This document shows positions 16,491 through 24,506 of a stretch of DNA of 64,000 bases, one piece after another; position 1 is the first letter of the stretch, and the number at the start of each line of letters is the position of its first letter. The translations under genes were made by a program, and so were the position numbers. The notes under the pieces were generated by a model that saw nothing but the letters and a program-made list of their open reading frames with translations, was not told the DNA's origin and did not search any database. Source of the stretch: Pseudochelatococcus contaminans (lineage in GTDB: Bacteria; Pseudomonadota; Alphaproteobacteria; Rhizobiales; Beijerinckiaceae); contig NZ_JACICC010000008.1 of the NCBI RefSeq assembly GCF_014195635.1, forward strand, positions 1 through 64,000, in the 5' to 3' direction.

Positions 16491-17444
16491 ATGAGCATGC
16501 GCACCCGCATCTTTGAACTGACCGACGAGCGCGGCGTATTGAGAACGTCGATCGCCGTCACGCTGGTCATTTCCAGCCTCGGCATCGGCTTCGGCCTTTT
16601 CTCCGGCTCCTTCTCCATCGTCTTCGACGGCGTTTACTCGCTGATCGACGCCAGCATGAGCCTTCTGTCGCTGGTCGCCGTCAACCTCATCATGTCCTAC
16701 GCCACCACGAAGGGGCTGTCCCGCAAGCTCAGGGAGCGTTTCTCCATGGGCTTCTGGCATCTGGAACCCATGGTTCTGGGGCTCAACGGTACATTGCTGA
16801 TCAGCGCGGCAGTCTATGCCTTCGTCACGGCGATCGGCAGCCTGCTGGAAGGCGGCCGCGACCTCGAATTCGGCTGGGCGATCGTCTATGCCGTCATCAC
16901 CGTCATCGCCTGCGCCTCGATCGCCATCGTCGAAGCCCGCGCCAACCACAGGATCAACTCGGAATTCGTCCGGCTCGACATCAAGGGCTGGATCATGTCG
17001 ACCGGCATCACCGGCGCGCTGCTGATCGCCTTCCTCATCGGTTTTGCCGTTCAGGGAACGCAATGGCAATGGATTTCCCCCTATATCGACCCGGCGGTGC
17101 TGGCGATCGTCTGCCTGCTTATCATCCCGCTTCCGGTCTCGACCGTCCGGCAAGCACTTGCCGACATCTTCCTCGTTACTCCGGTGGACCTCAAAGAGCA
17201 TGTCGACACCGTCGCGCAAGCCTTTGTCGAGAAGCACGGCTTCATCTCCTATCGCGCCTACGTGGCGCGCGTCGGCCGGTCCCGCGAGATCGAGCTTTAC
17301 TTCATCGCCCCGGCCGACGGCCCGGCGCGCACCATCGCCGAATGGGATGCGCTGCGCGACGAGATTGGCGATCTTGTGGGTGACAAAAGCCCGGACCGCT
17401 GGCTTACCGTCGTGTTTACCGGCGATCCAGAATGGGCCGAATGA
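16491..17444 (+). CDS. Cation diffusion facilitator (CDF) family transporter
   Basis: Membrane protein of 317 residues with about six helices and the CDF-like layout of an N-terminal FDGVYSLIDASMSLLSL helix (D residues at the usual metal site), an amphipathic SMGFWHLEPMVLGLNG segment, and a cytoplasmic C-terminal domain after residue 215 with VEKHGFISYRAYVARVGRSREIELYF. CDF proteins export divalent metals such as Zn, Fe or Mn against protons. ATG 16491 starts 25 bases after the oxidase stop; a longer in-frame reading would run far into the oxidase gene. A link to the metabolism of the island is not obvious beyond co-location. Confidence 0.75.
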   Translation: MSMRTRIFELTDERGVLRTSIAVTLVISSLGIGFGLFSGSFSIVFDGVYSLIDASMSLLSLVAVNLIMSYATTKGLSRKLRERFSMGFWHLEPMVLGLNGTLLISAAVYAFVTAIGSLLEGGRDLEFGWAIVYAVITVIACASIAIVEARANHRINSEFVRLDIKGWIMSTGITGALLIAFLIGFAVQGTQWQWISPYIDPAVLAIVCLLIIPLPVSTVRQALADIFLVTPVDLKEHVDTVAQAFVEKHGFISYRAYVARVGRSREIELYFIAPADGPARTIAEWDALRDEIGDLVGDKSPDRWLTVVFTGDPEWAE

Positions 17445-17473
17445 CATCTATCTCATAAAGAAAGTGCGCCATA

Positions 17474-18121
17474 GTGCCCAATACCGTCCGCTTGCCTGCC
17501 GGCCCGCGCGGCCTCTCCAAGGACGTCATTACCGGGGCAGCAGTCATCCTGCTGGAAGAGACGGGGGATGCCGGCTTCAGCCTGCGCAAGCTTGGCGAGC
17601 GCATCGGCTGCGATCCGATGGCGATTCTCTATCATTTCAAAAACAAGGATGGGCTCTATCGCGCCATGGCCGACGCGATCACCGCCAGGCTCTCGCCGGT
17701 CGACGAAGATCGGCGCTGGGAGGACCGGCTGCGGCTTCATGCCCGGGACTACCGGGCGCTGGCGCTCGGCCACCCAAATACCTTCGCGCTCACGCAAAAA
17801 TTCCTGAACACCGGGGTATCGGACTTTGCGCATATCGAGATGGTCCATCGCGCCCTCAAGGACGCGGGCATCCCTGACGCGGCTGTGCCGGCAGTATGCC
17901 TTGCATGGTACGCCAGCGTCATCGGCCTGTGCATGGCCGAGATCGGGGGATTGATACGACCGGCGCGGGAAACCGAGATCGCCGAAATCGAGCGGCTGCC
18001 TGCCGATAGCTTCCCGATCATGAGAAAACTGGCTCCGTCCTACCGCGAACTCGACGCGGAAGCCGTGTTCGAGACCGCCAACGACATTTTGCTCCACGGT
18101 ATTCGTATCCAGTCGGAATAG
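17474..18121 (+). CDS. TetR/AcrR family transcriptional regulator
   Basis: TetR-type regulator of 215 residues. The N-terminal helix-turn-helix lies at about 15-62 (ITGAAVILLEETGDAGFSLRKLGERIG then PMAILYHFKNKDGLYRAM), followed by a helical ligand-binding domain resembling the TetR C-terminal class with 'HPNTFALTQKFLNTG'. The start codon is GTG with only a weak purine-rich site. It follows the CDF gene by 29 bases, so it may regulate the oxidase-CDF transcript or the MFS exporter that begins 192 bases downstream. Confidence 0.8.
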   Translation: MPNTVRLPAGPRGLSKDVITGAAVILLEETGDAGFSLRKLGERIGCDPMAILYHFKNKDGLYRAMADAITARLSPVDEDRRWEDRLRLHARDYRALALGHPNTFALTQKFLNTGVSDFAHIEMVHRALKDAGIPDAAVPAVCLAWYASVIGLCMAEIGGLIRPARETEIAEIERLPADSFPIMRKLAPSYRELDAEAVFETANDILLHGIRIQSE

Positions 18122-18313
18122 TCCAATATCGCCAATGAACTCTCCTTGCCGTGGTGGACAGGCTGTGCCTCAGCATCCGGCGAGGGGCTGAATGAGAAGC
18201 ATGGCTGCGATGCATCATGCATGGATTGTTCTTTTGAAGGTTTCCGGTAACGCTGCCCGCCCTATCACAGCACCCCTGACGTGTGCAGGAAATTTGCGCA
18301 AGGAAACCCCGCC

Positions 18314-19474
18314 ATGCCGCTATCACTGCTCGCCCTCGCCGCCGCTTCGTTTTGCATAGGCACGACAGAATTCGTCATCATGGGGCTGCTGCCTGAAGTC
18401 GCGGCAGATCTTGGCGTCAGCATTCCCTCCGCCGGGCATCTCGTGTCGGGATATGCGCTGGGCGTCGTTGTGGGTGCGCCCATCGTTGCCATCGCCACAA
18501 ACGGCCTGCCGCGCAAGGCCACGCTGATCGGGCTGACATGCGTGTTCATCGTCGGCAACGTGTTGTGCGCACTTTCCCCCACTTATTGGCTGCTGATGGG
18601 GGCGCGCGTCGTCACCGCCTTCTGCCACGGGGCCTATTTCGGCATCGGCGCCGTCGTCGCCGCCAGCCTCGTGGAACGGAACAAGCGTGCGCAGGCCGTG
18701 GCGCTGATGTTCGGCGGCCTCACTCTGGCCAACGTGCTCGGCGTGCCGGCTGGCACCGCACTGGGACAACAGTTCGGCTGGCGCTCCACCTTCTGGGCGG
18801 TGTCGCTGATCGGCGTCGCCGCCGTGCTGGCGCTCATCCTGCTGGTGCCGCGCAACATCCCCAACCCCAAGGCAAGCATCGTCAGCGAGTTCAAGGTTCT
18901 GGGCAAGCCGCAGGTTCTTCTGGCCATGGGCATGAGTGTCCTCGCTTCGGCGGCGCTGTTCTGCGTGTTCACCTATATCGCGCCGATGCTGCGCGAGGTG
19001 TCGGGGCTGGAGCCGCACCACGTTACCTGGGTGCTGCTGCTGTTCGGCGTGGGCCTGACCATCGGCAATTTCGTTGGCGGCCGGCTGGCGGACTGGCGAT
19101 TGCTGGCTTCGGTGATCGGCATATTCGTCGGCATCATCGTGCTGCTGGTGGCGCTGCACTTCGCGGCCCCGATATGGCAGGCCACTGTGGCGGTGATTTT
19201 TCTGTGGGGTATCGTCGCCTTTGCCATCTGCCCGCCGCTTCAGGTGCGGGTGGTGGACACCGCCAACGACGCCCCCAATCTGGCGTCTAGCCTCAATCAG
19301 GCCGCGTTCAACCTCGGCAACGCCGGGGGCGCATGGATCGGCGGCGCGGCCCTGACTTTCGGCATGGGCTATCAGGATCTGCCGTTTGTGGCGGCAGCGC
19401 TGGCCGCTGTGGGGCTGGCGCTCTGCATCTGGTCGCAAGCTCTCGAACGCCGCCCGGTCACACTTCCCGCCTGA
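18314..19474 (+). CDS. MFS transporter, DHA1 drug/sugar-efflux type (AraJ-like)
   Basis: Major facilitator of 386 residues with 12 predicted helices. The motifs GTTEFVIMGLLPEVAADLGVS (N-terminal helix) and GYALGVVVGAPIVA are typical of the AraJ/PbuE/YdhP efflux group. ATG 18314 is preferred over an upstream GTG at 18281 because AAGGAA lies 8 bases before it. The gene follows a TetR regulator, the usual arrangement for a regulated exporter. Its last 17 bases overlap the convergent CCA-adding enzyme gene. Confidence 0.85.
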   Translation: MPLSLLALAAASFCIGTTEFVIMGLLPEVAADLGVSIPSAGHLVSGYALGVVVGAPIVAIATNGLPRKATLIGLTCVFIVGNVLCALSPTYWLLMGARVVTAFCHGAYFGIGAVVAASLVERNKRAQAVALMFGGLTLANVLGVPAGTALGQQFGWRSTFWAVSLIGVAAVLALILLVPRNIPNPKASIVSEFKVLGKPQVLLAMGMSVLASAALFCVFTYIAPMLREVSGLEPHHVTWVLLLFGVGLTIGNFVGGRLADWRLLASVIGIFVGIIVLLVALHFAAPIWQATVAVIFLWGIVAFAICPPLQVRVVDTANDAPNLASSLNQAAFNLGNAGGAWIGGAALTFGMGYQDLPFVAAALAAVGLALCIWSQALERRPVTLPA

Positions 19475-20702
19475 TCGCCTCTGCCAACAGCGATTGGATG
19501 CTCGCGTCATCCAGCGGCATGTCGGCCTCAATCCACAGGCGGCGCGCATACGCGAGCACCCGCCCCATGCGTGGGCCGGTTTCCACGCCCGCCCGCGCCA
19601 CCTGCCGCCCGGTGAGCGGGAAGACCGGCACCGACTCGTGCCCGTCGCCGTAAGCATCGAGTTGCGACCGCGCCTCCTCGGTAACGCCCGGGACGGGCTC
19701 TCCTGAAACGACCGCCAGCGCATCCGCAACAGGCTGCAAACCGTGCAGCACGACCAGACGCCGCACTGCCCGTGCATCGACGGGCCGCTGCCAGCCATGC
19801 AGATGCTCGATCAACGTGCCTGCGGCATGCAGCCGGGCGTGCTCACCGTTCGACAGTCGCAGGCGCTCGCGCAGGCGGTCGGCATCTTCGGGAAGCACCA
19901 CCGCCAGCCCCGCCAGACGCGTCATCGCATCATCACTCCGCACGGCGGCGCGCGTGAAGCGCCCGATGTCGGCGACACCCGCCGTCAGCATCGACACGAT
20001 CCCCGTATCCGCCAACAGGCCGACAACCTCCACCGCTCGACGCGCCACAAGCAGGCGCAGCAGCTCGGAACGAATACGCTCCCGCGACAACCGCGACAGG
20101 CCATGCCGCTCACGGATGCAGGCGGACAGGCCCGCTGCATCGAGCGGCCCCTCGCCATACCCGGCGGAAAAGCGGAAGAACCGCATGATCCGCAGATAGT
20201 CCTCGCGGATGCGCTGGCCTGCATCGCCGATGAAACGCACGCGCCGCGCCGTAATATCGGCCAGGCCGCCGGTGAAGTCGTGCACCACCCCTGCCTTGTC
20301 GAGATAAAGCGCGTTGATGGTGAAATCGCGCCGGCGCGCGTCCTCGGCAAAGTCATTACCGAAGGCCACCTGCGCATGCCGTCCATCGGTGGCGACGTCA
20401 CGGCGCAGGGTCGTGATCTCGAATGGTCTGCCATTGCAGACAACGGTGACGGTGCCGTGGTCGATGCCGGTCGGCACGGCCTTCAGCCCGGCAGCGACAG
20501 CACGCTCCGCAACCTCGGCGGGCAACGCGGTGGTGGCGCAGTCTATGTCGTTCACGGGGCAGCCCATCAGGGCGTTGCGCACCGCGCCGCCCACGACGCG
20601 GGTTTCCGAACCGCCCGCGTCGATGGCCGTCAGCACCCGCATCAAGGCGGGATCGGCCAGAAGCCCGGCTACCTGTGCATGTGTCATTGGAAACGGCGTC
20701 AT
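19458..20702 (-). CDS. cca: CCA tRNA nucleotidyltransferase
   Basis: Class II CCA-adding enzyme or poly(A) polymerase family, 414 residues. The nucleotidyltransferase head shows GGAVRN (38-43), the metal-binding DID (52-54) and RRDFTINALYLD; the tRNA-binding neck and body follow. It builds or repairs the 3' CCA end of tRNA. ATG 20702 overlaps the stop of the preceding DUF6111 gene in an ATGA arrangement. A second in-frame ATG 15 bases downstream arises from a tandem repeat at the gene start. Confidence 0.92.
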   Translation of the reverse strand: MTPFPMTHAQVAGLLADPALMRVLTAIDAGGSETRVVGGAVRNALMGCPVNDIDCATTALPAEVAERAVAAGLKAVPTGIDHGTVTVVCNGRPFEITTLRRDVATDGRHAQVAFGNDFAEDARRRDFTINALYLDKAGVVHDFTGGLADITARRVRFIGDAGQRIREDYLRIMRFFRFSAGYGEGPLDAAGLSACIRERHGLSRLSRERIRSELLRLLVARRAVEVVGLLADTGIVSMLTAGVADIGRFTRAAVRSDDAMTRLAGLAVVLPEDADRLRERLRLSNGEHARLHAAGTLIEHLHGWQRPVDARAVRRLVVLHGLQPVADALAVVSGEPVPGVTEEARSQLDAYGDGHESVPVFPLTGRQVARAGVETGPRMGRVLAYARRLWIEADMPLDDASIQSLLAEAIRREV

Positions 20703-20712
20703 TGGAAACGGC
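20683..20712. repeat. Tandem 15-base repeat duplicating the cca start region
   Basis: The unit GTCATTGGAAACGGC (plus strand) occurs twice back to back. On the coding strand this makes two successive in-frame ATGs and the protein start MTPFPMTHAQ. It also lies across the stop of the upstream DUF6111 gene. A slipped-strand duplication of one start region is the simplest explanation. Confidence 0.75.
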
Positions 20713-20956
20713 CGGGAACGAGCTTGCCGTCCTCGATATGGGTCGGCACATAAGCGCCGGTGTGGCGCTCCGCCGTCAGCCCGGTGATCAGCAGGCCCAG
20801 AATGGCAACGAGCAGCCCCGCCAGCACCAGCCAGGACACATGCCCATCCCACGCCTCTTTCGTGAGCGGGTTGCGCCGCCGCGCATAAAGATAGATGCCG
20901 AACAGCACGAACGGACTTAGAAACAGAACGAGCGCCTCGAATACGGCTCTGGTCAT
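20699..20956 (-). CDS. Small DUF6111-type membrane protein
   Basis: Protein of 85 residues with two hydrophobic segments (about 5-24, VFEALVLFLSPFVLFGIYLY, and 41-60, SWLVLAGLLVAILGLLITGL) separated by a basic YARRRNPLTKEAW loop. It ends in THIEDGKLVPGRF. Small proteins of this form sit between the CoA pyrophosphatase and the CCA enzyme in many Hyphomicrobiales. The function is unknown. The start is supported by GGAGG about 6 bases upstream, and the stop overlaps the cca ATG. Confidence 0.8.
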   Translation of the reverse strand: MTRAVFEALVLFLSPFVLFGIYLYARRRNPLTKEAWDGHVSWLVLAGLLVAILGLLITGLTAERHTGAYVPTHIEDGKLVPGRFQ

Positions 20957-20984
20957 AACGGCCTCCTCCCGGCGCTTCGATGTC

Positions 20985-21635
20985 TCATTCCGCATACACT
21001 CTTTCATAAAGGTTTCGAATAATGCCGGCCGTCGCACCCCAGATGTAACGCTTGCCATAGGGCATCGCATAATAGTGCCGCAACGTTCCCTGCCATTCAC
21101 GGGCGTGGCGCTCGTGGTGATTGGCATCCATGAGAAAATCGAGTGGCACCTCGAAAACCTCATCCACCTCATCGGGATTGGGCACGGGCGAAAACGCCGG
21201 ATCGACCAGCCCGACCACCGGCTGAATGCTGTAGCCCGTGGCGGAGAGGTAGCCGTCCAGATATCCCAGCGGCTGCACGAGCCCAGCAGGCAAGCCGATT
21301 TCCTCCTGCGCCTCGCGCAGCGCCGCTGCGACCGGGGACGCATCCTCCGGATCAATCTTGCCGCCGGGAAAGGCAATTTGCGCCGCATGCTGGCGTAACG
21401 TCGCGGCGCGCTGCGTCAGCACCATCGAAAAGCGCTCGCCGCCGCTCTGTGCGGGGCGCATCACCAGCGGCACAAGCACGGCGGCAGGACGCGCCGGCGC
21501 AATATCCGGCAAGGCGTTGCCCAGCGCGTGATCGCCGGTGACATAATCCTGCATCGTCCTCACGACCGGCGGTTCGTGAAACAGCCGCGCGGCCAGGCGC
21601 GCCGCAAGGGCGTTTCCGTTGCCGAACCGCGTCAC
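20985..21635 (-). CDS. CoA pyrophosphatase, Nudix hydrolase
   Basis: Nudix hydrolase of 216 residues with the Nudix box GGKIDPEDASPVAAALREAQEEIGL in split form at about 94-118. The preceding VLTQRAATLRQHAAQIAFPGG matches the UPF0035 signature of CoA pyrophosphatases such as E. coli NudL. It should cleave CoA or oxidised CoA to phosphopantetheine and 3',5'-ADP. The GTG start overlaps the DUF1285 stop by four bases, so translation is coupled. Confidence 0.9.
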   Translation of the reverse strand: MTRFGNGNALAARLAARLFHEPPVVRTMQDYVTGDHALGNALPDIAPARPAAVLVPLVMRPAQSGGERFSMVLTQRAATLRQHAAQIAFPGGKIDPEDASPVAAALREAQEEIGLPAGLVQPLGYLDGYLSATGYSIQPVVGLVDPAFSPVPNPDEVDEVFEVPLDFLMDANHHERHAREWQGTLRHYYAMPYGKRYIWGATAGIIRNLYERVYAE

Positions 21636-22288
21636 GCATCGTCCTCGCGATAGAAGTCGGCACTTTCAGCCACGGGGAAGAAACTGTCCCCGGAAGCGAT
21701 TCCGATAACAGTGCGGCCATCGATGTCGCGTTCCTGCGCCAGGGCGAGCAGATCCGGCACCAGCGCCCGCGTCAGACGCGCCCACAATTCACCCCGCACC
21801 TTGACGTAAGGCCGGAAGCCGCCAGCCGCATCGACCTCGAAACGCAGCGGCGCATCCGCCCCGGCGGCCACGACGTCATCGACATTGGTGCGAAAGAAGA
21901 GTCGCCCGGAAGCGGGATCGTGTGTCATTTCCACGGCGAGGAAGGGAACGTCGTCCACCTTTATCCCCACCTTTTCGACAGGCGTCACCAATACATAGCG
22001 ATCACCCTCGCGCCGCAGAATGGACGCGAACAGCTTCACCAGCGCCGGCCGTCCGATGGTCGTGCCCTCATGAAGCCACGTCCCGTCATCGGCGATGCGC
22101 ATGTCGATATCGCCGCAATCAGGCGGATTCCACGTCTCCAGCCCGGCCCGCGCCCCTGCGCCGGAGGCAGACGCCATCAGGCTCGCGAGCGATCCCGGTG
22201 CGCCGTGATCCCCCGCCTGCCCGGCGGGTCCGCGGTCCTCTGCCTGCCTGGCGGGTGAAGATACCGTGTCGCGCGATGCCGTTCCCAT
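21632..22288 (-). CDS. DUF1285 family protein
   Basis: Protein of 218 residues. After a low-complexity N-terminus of about 48 residues (Ala/Gly/Ser rich, not seen in shorter relatives), the DUF1285 core runs from LETWNPPDCGDIDMRIADDGTW to the C-terminus with LFASILRREGDRYVLVTPVEK and FFRTNVDDVV. The biochemical role is unknown; conserved linkage with the CoA pyrophosphatase suggests a housekeeping part. The start has GGGAGG 6 bases upstream. It opens the minus-strand block and diverges from moxR. Confidence 0.8.
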   Translation of the reverse strand: MGTASRDTVSSPARQAEDRGPAGQAGDHGAPGSLASLMASASGAGARAGLETWNPPDCGDIDMRIADDGTWLHEGTTIGRPALVKLFASILRREGDRYVLVTPVEKVGIKVDDVPFLAVEMTHDPASGRLFFRTNVDDVVAAGADAPLRFEVDAAGGFRPYVKVRGELWARLTRALVPDLLALAQERDIDGRTVIGIASGDSFFPVAESADFYREDDA

Positions 22289-22487
22289 GTTTCCCTCCCG
22301 GCCAGACTCATGTCACGATGCATGCCTATAACATAGTCGTTGATGTGCTTTGTCCCAACCAATGCCGTTGTGTGGCTTGACGGACGGCCTGTCGGCGTCC
22401 CAAAACTGGGAACCATATTTTCTGCCTGAATCCTGCCGGCGGCGATCATGCCGCCGCAGCCCGTTCATTATAACAGGAACCGGATTG

Positions 22488-23513
22488 ATGACAGCCCAAG
22501 CGCCCGGCCAGACGCCAGACGACGTCACCATCGCCGCCACCGCTCTCGTAGCCCAGGCCGAAGCCGCGCTGACGGCCATCGGCAAAGCACGCGAGGCCAT
22601 CGGTTCCGTCATCTTCGGGCAGGAGCGCGTCGTCGAACTCGCTCTTGTCACGGTGCTTTCCGGCGGCCACGGCCTGCTGGTCGGCGTGCCCGGCCTTGCC
22701 AAGACGCGCCTCGTGGAAGCCATGGGCGCGGTGCTGGGCCTTGCCAGCCAACGCATCCAGTTCACGCCCGATCTGATGCCGTCCGACATCCTCGGCACCG
22801 AAATCCTCGACGAAAGTACCGGCGGGCAGCGCAGCTTCCGCTTCGTGCACGGCCCCATCTTCACCCAGCTTTTGATGGCGGACGAGATCAACCGCGCCAG
22901 TCCGCGCACGCAGTCGGCGCTGTTGCAGGCGATGCAGGAGCATCATGTCACCATCGCCGGCACGCGCTATGACCTGCCGCAACCTTTTCACGTTCTCGCG
23001 ACCCAGAACCCCATCGAGCAGGAGGGCACCTATCCCCTGCCGGAGGCGCAGCTCGACCGGTTCCTGCTCCAGATCGACATCACCTACCCCGATCGCGATG
23101 CCGAACGCCGCATCCTGCTGGAAACCACCGGCGCGGAAAAGCAGCCCCACCTGACGGCCATCAACGCCGATACGCTTGCCGCGATCCAGCGGCTCGTGCG
23201 GCGCCTGCCAGTGGGTGACAGCGTCGTGGAAGCGATTCTCGATCTCGTGCGCTCCGCCCGCCCCGGCGAAAACCGCAGCGCGGACGATCCGGCCAGCAAG
23301 CTGTCGTGGGGGCCAGGCCCGCGCGCCAGCCAGGCGCTGACGCTGGCGGCCCGCGCCCGGGCGCTTATTCAAGGGCGTCTGGCGCCGTCCGTCGATGATG
23401 TGCGCGCATTGGCAGAGCCAGTGCTGAAACACCGCATCGCGCTGACCTTCGCCGCACGCGCTGAAGGTGACACGGTGGAAGGCATCATCGCAAAGCTCGT
23501 CGAGAGAATCTGA
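22488..23513 (+). CDS. MoxR-family AAA+ ATPase
   Basis: MoxR ATPase of 341 residues with Walker A GVPGLAKT, Walker B LLMADEINRA, the FVHGPIF and ATQNPIEQEGTYPLPEAQLDRF segments, and sensor regions typical of the family. MoxR proteins act as chaperone-like factors that mature or insert metal into protein complexes, often with VWA-domain partners. ATG 22488 (AGGAA upstream) gives the normal family length; longer in-frame starts lack support. It heads an operon with DUF58, DUF4159 and VWA-like genes, the usual MoxR partner set. Confidence 0.92.
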   Translation: MTAQAPGQTPDDVTIAATALVAQAEAALTAIGKAREAIGSVIFGQERVVELALVTVLSGGHGLLVGVPGLAKTRLVEAMGAVLGLASQRIQFTPDLMPSDILGTEILDESTGGQRSFRFVHGPIFTQLLMADEINRASPRTQSALLQAMQEHHVTIAGTRYDLPQPFHVLATQNPIEQEGTYPLPEAQLDRFLLQIDITYPDRDAERRILLETTGAEKQPHLTAINADTLAAIQRLVRRLPVGDSVVEAILDLVRSARPGENRSADDPASKLSWGPGPRASQALTLAARARALIQGRLAPSVDDVRALAEPVLKHRIALTFAARAEGDTVEGIIAKLVERI

Positions 23514-23586
23514 CAAGCGGCACACAATCACCACAGTTTATTCATTCCGTACCCTGTCCGGATGATGCATAGCCGAAAGCCTGCCG

Positions 23587-24504
23587 ATGGTTCACGTGGC
23601 GACCCAGCCTGATCGAAGCCGCTTCCCGGGTCTCGCGGAAGCGGAGGCCGCGCACGATCTCGCCGCCCGCCTGCCGCGCCTCGTGCTCGAGTCGCGCCGG
23701 GTATCGGCCAGCCTTGCCCACGGCATCCACGGACGCGGACGCGCGGGACCGGGCGAGAACTTCTGGCAGTTCCGCCCGTTCTACTCCGGCGAGTCCGCCG
23801 GCAATGTCGACTGGCGGCGTTCTGCCCGCGATGGCCGGCTCTACGTGCGCGAGCGCGAGTGGGAAGCCGCCCAGACCATGCAATTATGGATCGACCGCTC
23901 CCTGTCCATGGCCTTCGCATCCTCGCTCGCCCTGGCACCAAAGGTGGAACGCGCCATCGTGCTCGGCCTTGCGCTGGCGGAAACGCTGGTGCTGGCCGGC
24001 GAGCGTGTCGGTTACGCCGGGGCGCTCAGCCCCCGCGCTAACCGACAGATCGGCGAACAGATCGCGCAGGTGCTGGCGGCAGATGCCACTGGGGCGGCAA
24101 ACGATCTGCCCCCCGCCATTCCGCTCAAGCGCCGCGATGAAACCCTGCTGATCGGCGATTTCCTGTCGCCGCTGGCGGATATCGAGCGTGTCGTGTCCAC
24201 CATCACCTCGAACGGCGCGGGCGGCCACGCGATCATGATTGTCGATCCCGTCGAGGAAACCTTTCCCTTCGCCGGGCAGACCGAACTGATCGACCCGCAG
24301 ACCGGCGAGCGCCTGCGCCTCGGCGAGGCCGCCGCCTGGCGCGACAGTTATCGGCAGCGCATCGCAAGCCACCGCGCAGGATTGCAGGATATCATGACCC
24401 GACGCGGCCTGACGCTGACAACCCATCACACCGACCGCCCCGCCAGCGAAGCCGCATTGCGTGTGCTATCGCTCATCGCCAGCCGCCGTGACGGAAAAGC
24501 CTGA
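23587..24504 (+). CDS. DUF58 domain-containing protein
   Basis: DUF58 protein of 305 residues. The hallmark region is GRAGPGENFWQFRPFYSGESAGNVDWRRSARDGRLYVREREWEA (split, about 52-95), followed by a VWA-like fold with WIDRSLSMAF, a relaxed MIDAS-type DxSxS. DUF58 proteins pair with MoxR ATPases. There is no membrane segment, so the protein is probably cytoplasmic. It lies 73 bases after moxR, with its stop 2 bases before the next ATG. Confidence 0.88.
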   Translation: MVHVATQPDRSRFPGLAEAEAAHDLAARLPRLVLESRRVSASLAHGIHGRGRAGPGENFWQFRPFYSGESAGNVDWRRSARDGRLYVREREWEAAQTMQLWIDRSLSMAFASSLALAPKVERAIVLGLALAETLVLAGERVGYAGALSPRANRQIGEQIAQVLAADATGAANDLPPAIPLKRRDETLLIGDFLSPLADIERVVSTITSNGAGGHAIMIVDPVEETFPFAGQTELIDPQTGERLRLGEAAAWRDSYRQRIASHRAGLQDIMTRRGLTLTTHHTDRPASEAALRVLSLIASRRDGKA

Positions 24505-24506
24505 CT

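Noticed and set aside
18323-19798. 491-residue minus-strand frame opposite the MFS gene
   Set aside because: Shadow of the MFS gene; composition is dominated by Arg, Gly and His and it runs into the cca 3' end without a ribosome site.
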